The position numbers and the translations under genes were made by a program. 64,000 nucleotides of DNA from Actinomadura sp. J1-007 (GTDB taxonomy: Bacteria; Actinomycetota; Actinomycetes; Streptosporangiales; Streptosporangiaceae), in the NCBI RefSeq assembly GCF_009793335.1, contig NZ_WING01000002.1, forward strand, positions 1-64,000. Direction: 5' to 3'. Under the pieces are notes generated by a model. It searched no databases. It was not told the DNA's origin and saw only the letters and a list, made by a program, of their open reading frames with translations. Every line of letters starts with the position of its first letter. Position 1 is the first letter of the stretch. Shown one piece after another: positions 43,118-51,214 of the stretch.

Positions 43118-43780
43118 TCACTCCTCGGAGGCGCGCTTCTTCAGCTCCTTGCGGAGGCGCTTCTCCTCGCGGCGGGCCTTGCGCTTGACGTCGACGCCGC
43201 CCCAGAACGCGAAGCCGGAGACGATCACCTTGGGGGAGCCGGGCACGCCGGGGCCGCTGGCCTTGTGGTCGAACCCGCCCATGATCCCGATGCCGTTGAC
43301 GTGCACCGTGAGGTCCTCGGGCGCGATCACCTCGACCCCGCCCATGATCGCCAGCGCGATGATCCGCACCTCGGCGCCGGCGAACCGCGCCTCCCGCAGG
43401 TCGATCTTCCCGCCGCCCCAGAACGTGAACGCGGTGAACCGCCGCGGGACGTTCCACACGCCCTGCCGCTTGAAGGCGCTCATCACGCCGATGCCGGTCT
43501 TCCAGGACGGCGCGTCGGGCACCGGCGCGAACGCCCCCGCCGGCGCCGCCGCCGTGCGGCCCGCCGCGGCCGTCGCGGGCAGGTCGCGGGTGATCGGCTC
43601 CAGCTCGGCGTAGGTCTTGGCGGCGTAGACGGCGTCGAGACGCTCGTCGAGCTCCTCCAGGGTCAGCCGACCGTCGCCCGCCGCGTCGCGCAGGAGCTGC
43701 GCGACGCGGTCCCGGTCGGAGTCGGAGGCGCGCATCTCCGGCGGGTCCGGCGGGCCCGCGCGGTCGGGGAGGTTCGTCAT
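43118..43780 (-). CDS. DUF1707 protein with LiaF-like C-terminal domain
   Basis: 220 residues. N-terminal DUF1707 SHOCT-like region: MRASDSDRDRVAQLLRDAAGDGRLTLEELDERLDAVYAAKTYAEL. The C-terminal part (FTFWGGGKIDLREARFAGAEVRIIALAIMGGVEVIAPE) is the repeating beta fold of cell-wall-active-antibiotic response (LiaF-type) proteins, ending in a basic tail (KRKARREEKRLRKELKKR). No membrane helix, so cytosolic or peripherally bound. Convergent with the NIPSNAP-like gene. Confidence 0.85.
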   Translation of the reverse strand: MTNLPDRAGPPDPPEMRASDSDRDRVAQLLRDAAGDGRLTLEELDERLDAVYAAKTYAELEPITRDLPATAAAGRTAAAPAGAFAPVPDAPSWKTGIGVMSAFKRQGVWNVPRRFTAFTFWGGGKIDLREARFAGAEVRIIALAIMGGVEVIAPEDLTVHVNGIGIMGGFDHKASGPGVPGSPKVIVSGFAFWGGVDVKRKARREEKRLRKELKKRASEE

Positions 43781-43825
43781 GGAGCGAGCCTAAGGCAGCG
43801 CGCCCCGGGCCGGGACCCCGCCCGG

Positions 43826-46159
43826 TCAGGCGGACGGGGCGGCGCCGCGCTCGCGGCGCTCGGTCCAGGTCGCGATCTGCGTGCGGGAGTTGAAGCCGAG
43901 CTTGGCGAGGATGTGCTCGATGTGCGAGTCGACGGTGCGCTTGGCGATGACGAGCCGTTCGGCGATCTCGCGGTTGGACAGGCCCTCGGCGACGAGCGCG
44001 GCCACCTCCCGCTCGCGGCCCGTCAGCGGGTCGGGCTCGTCGTCCCGCGGCACCTGGACGGCCTCGCCGCGCGCCAGCGCGATCGCCTCGGCCACGGACA
44101 GGGCGGCGCCGCGCCGCTTGGCGGCCTCGAACCGGTCCCGCGGCAGGGTGCGCAGGATCGCGCGCTCCGACATCGCCCGCCGCTTCATGTAGTGCGGCCC
44201 GTACTGGAGCGACGCGCCGAGCGTCCGCCACATCCGGTCGGTCGCGCCGAGCAGCATCGCCGCCTGCTCGTGGTCGCCGCGCACGACCGGCGCGGGCGTC
44301 AGCAGGTCCAGCGCGAGTGTGATGCCGAGCTGGTCGCCGAGCGACTCCTTGATCCGCAGGCAGTCGAGCAGGTCCCGGACGGCGGCCTCGTGCTCGCCGA
44401 GCCACCACAGCGCCGCGCCCCGCGCGTACAGGGCGAACGCGTGGTTCCACCGCTCGCCGGTCGCCTCCCCGCTCCGCACGGTCCGTTCGGCGACGGCGAG
44501 CGCCTCCCTCTCCTCGCCGCACAGCAGGTGCACCGACGACAGGTGCGGCCCGGTGAGCAGCGCGAGCGGGTCCTGGTGCCCGATCTTGGCGAACGCCGCG
44601 CACGCCTCCTCCAGCAGCGACCGCGCGGGGCCCAGCCGCCCCTCGAACAGCGCGATGAGGCCCTGCCCGTGCAGCGCGTGCGCGCGCAGGTCGAGGTCGT
44701 CCTCCTCCAGCGCCTCCGCGAACAGCGGCCGGGCCCCGTCGACGTCGCCCTGCTGGACGGCGACCATCCCCGCGCCGTACGCGATGCGCGCGCGCTCGAT
44801 CCCGGTCAGGTACGGGGCCGCGAGCGCCCGCTCGTACCAGCTGCGGGCCTCGCCGAACAGCCCGAGGCACATCCAGTAGTGCTGGAGGACGACGATCAGC
44901 CGCAGCCCGGTCCGCTCCTCGCCGGCCGTCGTCAGCGAGTACTCCAGCGCGACCCGCAGGTTGGCGTTCTCCTCGCGGAGCCGGATCAGCCAGTCGACCT
45001 GCTCGCCGCCCATCGCCGCCGCGCGCGCCCGCTCGGCGAGGCCGAGGTAGTGGTCGCGGTGCCGCCGCAGCAGGTCGGGCCGCTCGCCGAGGCCGTCCAG
45101 CTGTTCGAGGCCGTACTCGCGCAGCGTGTCGAGCAGGCGGTAGCGGCGGCCGTCCCGCTCGCACAGCACGATCGACTTCTCCACCAGCCGCCCGAGCACC
45201 TCGAACAGCTCGTCCGCCGCGACGCCGTGCCCGGCGCACACGCGCTCGGCCGCCTCCAGGTCGAAGTCGCCGGGGAACACCGACAGCCGCGCCCACAGCT
45301 TCTGCTCCTCCGGCGTGCACAGCTCGTGGCTCCACTCGATCGCGGCGCGCAGCGTGCGGTGCCGGTCGTGGCCCGCGCGGCTCGTGCCGAGCAGCCGGAA
45401 CCGGTCGTCGATCCGGTCCATCAGCCGCTCGACCGACATGGTGCGCAGCCGTACGGCGGCCAGCTCGATCGCGAGCGGGATGCCGTCGAGGCGGCGGCAC
45501 AGCCGCGCCACCGTCGCCCGGTTGCCGGGGGTGAGCGCGAAGCCGGGCACCATCGCCTCGGCGCGGTCGGCGAACAGCGTGACGGCGTCGCCGCCGCCCG
45601 CCTCGCCCGCGGCCCCGGCGGCGCCGTCGCCGGCGTCGTCGGGCCCGTCCGGGACGGGCAGCGGCGGGATCACCAGGTTGTGCTCGCCCATCACGTCGAG
45701 CGGCTCGCGGCTGGTCGTCAGGATCCGCAGCCGCGGCGCGGCGCGCAGCAGCACCTCCGACAGCAGGGCGCACTCGTCGACCAGGTGCTCGCAGGTGTCG
45801 AGGACGAGCAGCAGGTGCTTGTCGGACAGGTGCTCCGACAGCCGGTCGAGCTGCGCGCCCGCCGTCTGGCCGGGGAGCTGGAGCGCGTCGGCGACCGTGC
45901 GGGGCAGCAGCTCGGGCTCGCGCAGCGCCGACAGCTCGACCATCCAGACCCCGTCGGCGAACGAGCGGCGCAGGTCGGACGCCAGCCGGACCGCGAGCCG
46001 GGTCTTGCCGACCCCGCCGACGCCGGTGAGCGTGACCAGCCGGGACCGCCCGAGGGTCTGCTTGGCCTCGGTGAGCTCGCGCCGCCGGCCGACGAACCGG
46101 GTCACCTCGGCAGGCAGGTTGCCAGGCCGCCCTCTGTCAGCCAGAGCCGTCACGGTCAC
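43826..46159 (-). CDS. NB-ARC/LuxR-type regulator 1 of 3
   Basis: 777 residues from GTG 46159 (GTG 46213 would add 18). NLPAEVTRFVGRRRELTEA, Walker A GVGGVGKT (46-53), LLLVLDTCEHLVDEC (Walker B) and LTTSREPLDVMGEH form a STAND ATPase; a TPR-like helical middle follows; the C-terminal LuxR HTH is LTGREREVAALVAEGLSNREIAERLVIAKRTVDSHIEHIL. STAND regulators hold DNA binding inactive until an inducer drives ATP-dependent assembly. A TACGAT -10-like box lies at 46191-46186. Target genes are not evident. Confidence 0.88.
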   Translation of the reverse strand: MTVTALADRGRPGNLPAEVTRFVGRRRELTEAKQTLGRSRLVTLTGVGGVGKTRLAVRLASDLRRSFADGVWMVELSALREPELLPRTVADALQLPGQTAGAQLDRLSEHLSDKHLLLVLDTCEHLVDECALLSEVLLRAAPRLRILTTSREPLDVMGEHNLVIPPLPVPDGPDDAGDGAAGAAGEAGGGDAVTLFADRAEAMVPGFALTPGNRATVARLCRRLDGIPLAIELAAVRLRTMSVERLMDRIDDRFRLLGTSRAGHDRHRTLRAAIEWSHELCTPEEQKLWARLSVFPGDFDLEAAERVCAGHGVAADELFEVLGRLVEKSIVLCERDGRRYRLLDTLREYGLEQLDGLGERPDLLRRHRDHYLGLAERARAAAMGGEQVDWLIRLREENANLRVALEYSLTTAGEERTGLRLIVVLQHYWMCLGLFGEARSWYERALAAPYLTGIERARIAYGAGMVAVQQGDVDGARPLFAEALEEDDLDLRAHALHGQGLIALFEGRLGPARSLLEEACAAFAKIGHQDPLALLTGPHLSSVHLLCGEEREALAVAERTVRSGEATGERWNHAFALYARGAALWWLGEHEAAVRDLLDCLRIKESLGDQLGITLALDLLTPAPVVRGDHEQAAMLLGATDRMWRTLGASLQYGPHYMKRRAMSERAILRTLPRDRFEAAKRRGAALSVAEAIALARGEAVQVPRDDEPDPLTGREREVAALVAEGLSNREIAERLVIAKRTVDSHIEHILAKLGFNSRTQIATWTERRERGAAPSA

Positions 46160-46294
46160 CTCGATCGGTACGTCGGAGCGTACGTATCGTATGCCCGCGG
46201 CTCCCCGTCCCACGGCAGGATCGCCGCCGGGTGGCCGCTTCCAGCCGCTTCCAGCCGCGCCGCCGCGGCGGGGCGCGCCCGTCAGGACCGTCCG

Positions 46295-48619
46295 TCAGGG
46301 CCGCCGCTGGGTCCACGCGGCGATCTGCGTTCGCGACCCGAAACCGAGCTTGGCCAGGATGTGCTCGACGTGCGAGTCGACGGTGCGCTTGGAGATGACG
46401 AGCCGTTCGGCGATCTCCCGGTTGGCGAGGCCCTCGGCGACCAGCGCCGCGATCTCCCGCTCGCGGCGCGTCAGCGGGTCGTCCGCCGAGCCCGCCGGCG
46501 GGGCCGCGCGGGGGAGCGCGGGGTCGCGCTCGCCGCGGGCGAGCGCGGTCGCCTCGCCGAGCGGCAGCGCGGCGCCGTGGCCGCGCGCGAGCGCCAGCCG
46601 CTCGGGGCCGAGCCGTACGCCGAGCCGGCTGAGCTCCGCGTCGCGGACGCCGGTGTAGACGGGGCCGGGCATGGAGACGCGCAGCCGTTCCCAGAGCGCC
46701 CCGGACGCGCCGAGCAGGATCGCGGCGCGGTCGCCCTCGCCGCGGGCCGCCAGGCAGTACGCGGTCAGGTCCAGCGCGAGGGCGGCGCCGACGCCGTCGG
46801 CGGACGCCTCCTTGATCCGCAGGCACGCCAGGACGTCGGCGAGCGCGGCGTCGGGGTCGCCCTCCAGCCAGCGGACCAGCGCCCGCGCCCACAGCAGGTA
46901 CGAGCGGCACCACTGCTCACCGGTGGCGGCGCAGACGCGCAGGCCCTCCTCGGCGACCTCCAGGGCGCGCCCGGCCTCCCCGAGCACGCCGAGCGCGGCG
47001 GCCAGGACCGGGAACGTCACCAGCGCGTGCGGCCGGTCGAACCCGACGGCGGCCTGCGCGGCGAGCGCCCGTTCGAGGGACGCGCGGGCCGCCTCGGGGT
47101 CTCCGGCGACGAACGTGGCGATCGCGTGGATCTGCTCGGTGCAGGCGCGCAGCGCCGCGTCGTCGCCGTGCGCGTCCCGCAGCTCGTCGACCAGCGACCC
47201 GGCCGAGGCGAGGTCGCCCTGCGCGGCGGCGAACGCGGCGGCCGAGTACAGCGCCCACCCTCGGTCGGCGCCGCCGGGCGGGGTGCGGGCGAGGGCCCGC
47301 GCGAGCCAGCTCCGCGCCTCCCCGAACCTGCCGGTGAGGACCCAGTAGAAGTGCAGCGCCACCAGCATGCGCAGGGCGGCGGGCGCCTCGCCGGGGGTCC
47401 GCAGGCAGTGGTCGAGCGCCGCCCGCAGGTTGTGGTGCTCGTCGCGCAGCCCGCCGGCCAGCGCGAGCTGGCGGGGGCCCATCTCGCCGTCGGCGGCGCG
47501 CCGGACGAGGGCCAGGTAGTGGTCGCGGTGGCGGCGGCGCAGCTCGCGGAGGTCCGCGGGCGACAGCCGCTCGGCCCCGAACTCGCGGAGGGTGTCGAGC
47601 ATCCGGTAGCGGCCGGTGCCCCGGTCGCAGGTCATCACGGACTTGTCGACGAGCCGTCCGAGCAGGTCGAGGACGTCGCCCGCGGGCACCTCCTCGCCGC
47701 CCGCGCAGACCGCCTCGGCCGCCTCGACGTCGAACCCGCCGGGGAACACCGACGCGCGCGCCCACAGCAGCCGCTCGGACGGGTCGCACAGGTCGTGGGT
47801 CCAGCTCACCGCCGCGCGCAGCGTCTGGTGGCGCGCGTGCCGGGACCGCGCGGTGCCGAGCAGCCGGAACCGGTCGTCGAGCCGCGCGGCGATCTGCTCC
47901 AGCGTCATCGAGCGCAGCCGCACGGCCGCCAGCTCGATCGCGAGCGGGAGGCCGTCGAGGCGGCGGCACAGCCGCGCCACGGCCGGCCGGTTGGCGTCGG
48001 TGAGCGCGAAGCCCGGCACGATCCCGGCGGCGCGGTCGCCGAACAGCTCGACCGACTCGGACGGCTCCGACGGCTCGGACGGCTCGGTGCAGTCCGCGGC
48101 GCCGTCCGCGCCGACGCCCGAGTCCAGCGGCGGGACGAGGTAGGTGTGCTCGCCCATCACGTTCAGCGGCTGCTGGCTCGTCGCGAGGATGCGCAGCCCG
48201 GGCGCGGCCCGCAGCAGCAGCTCGGCGAGCATCGCGCACGCGTCCACCAGGTGCTCGCAGGTGTCGAGGACCAGCAGCAGCCGCCGGTCGGCGAGGAACT
48301 CCTCCAGCGCCTCGACCGTGTCGGCGTCCGGGCGGTCGTGGAGGTGGAGCGCCTCGGCCACGGCGCGCGGGACGAGATGCGGCTCGCGCAGCCCCGACAG
48401 CTCGACCAGCCACGCCCCGTGCGGGTGGCGCTTGCGCGCGTCGGCGGCCAGCCGCAGCGCCAGGCGGGTCTTGCCGACGCCGCTCGCCCCGCACAGGGTG
48501 AGCAGGCGGGCGCGCTCCAGGATCCGCGCGCCCTCGGCGAGCTCACCGCTCCGTCCGATGAACCTGGTGACCTCGGCCGGGAGGTTGCCGGCGCCGTGGT
48601 TCATCGACACAGCCGACAC
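46295..48619 (-). CDS. NB-ARC/LuxR-type regulator 2 of 3
   Basis: 774 residues from GTG 48619 with GGTGGGGG upstream. Same design as its neighbours: NLPAEVTRFIGRSGELAEG, Walker A GASGVGKT (44-51), LLLVLDTCEHLVDAC, LATSQQPLNVMGEH; the Ser-Glu-Pro repeat TEPSEPSEPSES is a linker; TPR-like middle; LuxR HTH LTRREREIAALVAEGLANREIAERLVISKRTVDSHVEHIL. The Walker A Gly-to-Ser change keeps the GKT core. A TACGAT box lies at 48663-48658. Tandem duplication of regulator 1 is the likely origin. Confidence 0.88.
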   Translation of the reverse strand: MSAVSMNHGAGNLPAEVTRFIGRSGELAEGARILERARLLTLCGASGVGKTRLALRLAADARKRHPHGAWLVELSGLREPHLVPRAVAEALHLHDRPDADTVEALEEFLADRRLLLVLDTCEHLVDACAMLAELLLRAAPGLRILATSQQPLNVMGEHTYLVPPLDSGVGADGAADCTEPSEPSEPSESVELFGDRAAGIVPGFALTDANRPAVARLCRRLDGLPLAIELAAVRLRSMTLEQIAARLDDRFRLLGTARSRHARHQTLRAAVSWTHDLCDPSERLLWARASVFPGGFDVEAAEAVCAGGEEVPAGDVLDLLGRLVDKSVMTCDRGTGRYRMLDTLREFGAERLSPADLRELRRRHRDHYLALVRRAADGEMGPRQLALAGGLRDEHHNLRAALDHCLRTPGEAPAALRMLVALHFYWVLTGRFGEARSWLARALARTPPGGADRGWALYSAAAFAAAQGDLASAGSLVDELRDAHGDDAALRACTEQIHAIATFVAGDPEAARASLERALAAQAAVGFDRPHALVTFPVLAAALGVLGEAGRALEVAEEGLRVCAATGEQWCRSYLLWARALVRWLEGDPDAALADVLACLRIKEASADGVGAALALDLTAYCLAARGEGDRAAILLGASGALWERLRVSMPGPVYTGVRDAELSRLGVRLGPERLALARGHGAALPLGEATALARGERDPALPRAAPPAGSADDPLTRREREIAALVAEGLANREIAERLVISKRTVDSHVEHILAKLGFGSRTQIAAWTQRRP

Positions 48620-48733
48620 GAAGCGCCCCCACCTGTTCGCAGTGCGTGGACCCTCGCATCGTATCCAGCCCGCGCGGGGGACGGGCGGCCGATGGCGGAC
48701 GGCGGCCCGCGCCGCCCGGCCCCGAGGTCCCCG

Positions 48734-51028
48734 CTACGCGGGCGGATCGAGCCGGACGACGACGGACTTCGACGTCGGGGTGTTGCTGACCTCGGCGGTG
48801 CTGTCCAGCGGGACGAGCACGTTGGTCTCGGGGAAGTACGCGGCGGCGCAGCCCCGCGCGGTCGGGTAGGCGATGATCCGGAACCCGGGCGCGCGCCGCT
48901 CGGCGCCGTCGGACCACTCCGAGACCAGGTCGACCGTCGCGCCGTCCGCGAGGCCGAGCGCCTCCAGGTCGGACGGGTTGACGAACACGACGCGGCGGCC
49001 CGCCTTGACGCCCCGGTAGCGGTCGTCCATCCCGTAGACGGTGGTGTTGTACTGGTCGTGGCTGCGGACGGTCTGGAGCAGCAGCCGCCCCTCGGGGACG
49101 CGCAGCACCTCCAGCGCGTTCACGGTCAGGTTGGCCTTGCCCGTCGCCGTCGGGAAGCGGCGCTCGTCGCGCGGCGCGTGCGGCAGCGTGAACCCGCCGG
49201 ACGCGCGGATCCGCTCGTTGTAGCCGTCGAAGCCGGGGACGACCCGCGAGACGTGGTCGCGGATCACGTCGTAGTCGCGCTCCATCGCCGTCCAGTCCGC
49301 GTCGGCGGGCGAGGCGTCGCCGAACGTGGCGCGGGCGAGCCCGCACACGATCGCGACCTCCGACCGCAGGTGCGGCGACGCGGGGGCGAGGCGCCCGCGC
49401 GAGGCGTGCACCATGCCCATCGAGTCCTCGACGGACACGAACTGCGGCCCCGCGGCCTGCTCGTCCCGCTCCGTCCGGCCGAGCGCCGGGAGGATCAGCG
49501 CCTGCTCGCCGGTCACCGCGTGCGAGCGGTTGAGCTTGGTCGACACGTGCGCGGTGAGGCGGCAGCGGCGCATCGCGGCCTCGGTCACGGCGGAGTCGGG
49601 CGTCGCGCGGACGAAGTTGCCGCCCATCCCGAGGAACACCTTGGCCGTCCCGTCCCGCATGGCGCGGATCGCGTCGACGGTGTCGAGGCCGTGGCGGCGC
49701 GGCGGCTCGAACGAGAACTCCTCGGCCAGGGCGTCCAGGAACGCGGGCGCGGGCTTCTCGTAGATCCCCATCGTCCGGTCGCCCTGCACGTTGGAGTGCC
49801 CGCGCACCGGGCAGACGCCCGCGCCGGGACGGCCGATGTTGCCGCGCAGCAGCAGGAAGTTGACGACCTCGCGGATCGTCGGCACCGAGTTGCGGTGCTG
49901 GGTCAGGCCCATCGCCCAGCACACCACGATCCGCTCCGCGGCGAGCACGTCGCCGAGCGTCGCCGCGATCTCACCCCGGGTGAGGCCCGTCGCCTCCAGC
50001 ACCTCGTCCCAGTCGAGCGCCTTGATGTGCTCCTCGAACGCGGCGACGCCGTGCGCGTGCTCGGCCAGGAACGCGCGGTCGACCGCGCCGGGCGTCTCGG
50101 CCTCGGCCTCCAGCAGCATCCGGTTGAGCGCCTGGAACAGGGCGAGGTCGCCGTTCAGCCGGATCTGGAGGAACCGGTCGGCGAGCCCCGTGCCGCGCCC
50201 GGCCACGCCGGACGGGCGCTGCGGGTTCTTGAACCGCATCAGGCCCGCCTCGGGCAGCGGGTTGACCGCGACGATCCGCGCGCCCTCCTTCTTGGCCCGC
50301 TCCAGCGCCGACAGCATCCGCGGGTGGTTGGTCCCGGGGTTCTGGCCCACGACGAAGATCAGGTCGGCCCGGTACAGGTCGTCGAGCAGGACCGAGCCCT
50401 TGCCGACCCCGATCGTCTCGTTCAGCGCCGACCCGGACGACTCGTGGCACATGTTGGAGCAGTCAGGCAGGTTGTTGGTGCCGAACGCTCGGGCGAAGAG
50501 CTGGTAGGCGAACGCGGCCTCGTTGCTCGTGCGGCCCGAGGTGTAGAACAGCGCCTCGTCGGGGGAGTCCAGGGCGTTCAGCTCCGAGCCGAGCAGCCCG
50601 AACGCCTCGTCCCACGAGACCGGCTCGTAGTGCTCGGACCCGGCGCGCCTGATCATCGGCTCGGTGAGCCGGCCCTGCTGCCCGAGCCAGTGGTCGCTGC
50701 GCTCGCCCAGCTCGGCGACCGTGTGCCGGGCGAAGAACTCGCGGGTGATCCGCCGCGTGGTCGCCTCCTCGGCGACGGCCTTCGCGCCGTTCTCGCAGAA
50801 CTCGGCGACGTGCCGGCGGTCGCCCTCGGGCCAGGCGCAGCCGGGGCAGTCGAACCCCCGCTTCTGGTTGACGCGCAGCAGCGTCAGCGCGGTGCGCCGG
50901 ACCCCCATCTGGTCGTAGGAGTCGCGGAGCGCGGCCGTGACCCCGGGGACGCCGGCCGCCCACGTCTTCGGCTTCGACACCTCCAGGGCGTCGTCGTCGA
51001 AGTCGTCCTTCGGCGCCTTACGGCTCAT
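48734..51028 (-). CDS. FdhF/YdeP-family molybdopterin oxidoreductase
   Basis: 764 residues; ATG 51028 with GGAGG nine bases upstream (ATG 51037 would abut it). N-terminal C-x2-C (CPGCAWPEGDRRHVAEFC) for an iron-sulfur cluster; the probable Mo ligand Cys is in NMCHESSG; YTSGRTSNEAAFAYQLFARAFGTNN, VVGQNPGTNHPRM and RGNIGRPGAGVCPVRGHSNVQGDRTMG bind the cofactor; HDQYNTTVYGMDDRYRG marks the C-terminal domain. Fits the YdeP/FdhF alpha-subunit group, which act alone in the cytosol; substrate is unsettled (formate-like or acid-stress role). Sits between regulators 2 and 3, one of which may control it. Confidence 0.87.
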   Translation of the reverse strand: MSRKAPKDDFDDDALEVSKPKTWAAGVPGVTAALRDSYDQMGVRRTALTLLRVNQKRGFDCPGCAWPEGDRRHVAEFCENGAKAVAEEATTRRITREFFARHTVAELGERSDHWLGQQGRLTEPMIRRAGSEHYEPVSWDEAFGLLGSELNALDSPDEALFYTSGRTSNEAAFAYQLFARAFGTNNLPDCSNMCHESSGSALNETIGVGKGSVLLDDLYRADLIFVVGQNPGTNHPRMLSALERAKKEGARIVAVNPLPEAGLMRFKNPQRPSGVAGRGTGLADRFLQIRLNGDLALFQALNRMLLEAEAETPGAVDRAFLAEHAHGVAAFEEHIKALDWDEVLEATGLTRGEIAATLGDVLAAERIVVCWAMGLTQHRNSVPTIREVVNFLLLRGNIGRPGAGVCPVRGHSNVQGDRTMGIYEKPAPAFLDALAEEFSFEPPRRHGLDTVDAIRAMRDGTAKVFLGMGGNFVRATPDSAVTEAAMRRCRLTAHVSTKLNRSHAVTGEQALILPALGRTERDEQAAGPQFVSVEDSMGMVHASRGRLAPASPHLRSEVAIVCGLARATFGDASPADADWTAMERDYDVIRDHVSRVVPGFDGYNERIRASGGFTLPHAPRDERRFPTATGKANLTVNALEVLRVPEGRLLLQTVRSHDQYNTTVYGMDDRYRGVKAGRRVVFVNPSDLEALGLADGATVDLVSEWSDGAERRAPGFRIIAYPTARGCAAAYFPETNVLVPLDSTAEVSNTPTSKSVVVRLDPPA

Positions 51029-51214
51029 CGTCCACATCCTCCAGTCGTGCCGGGGCGGGGGCCGGGGAGAGCCCCCCGCTCCACTCTCTCCCACTGTGGC
51101 ACGTCCCCGCCAATGCGCTGACACGCTGGAGCTATAGCAAAATCGTCGCGCGGGCGACCGGGACCGGGCCCGGGGCCGCGGCGGACGTCCCCCGCCGCCC
51201 GCCGGGCCGGGGGG

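Noticed and set aside
43265..51121. A continuous open frame of more than 2,600 codons on the plus strand
   Set aside because: It runs antisense to the NB-ARC/LuxR and molybdoenzyme genes and mirrors their codons; high GC removes stops. Product is Arg/Gly/Val-rich without family motifs.
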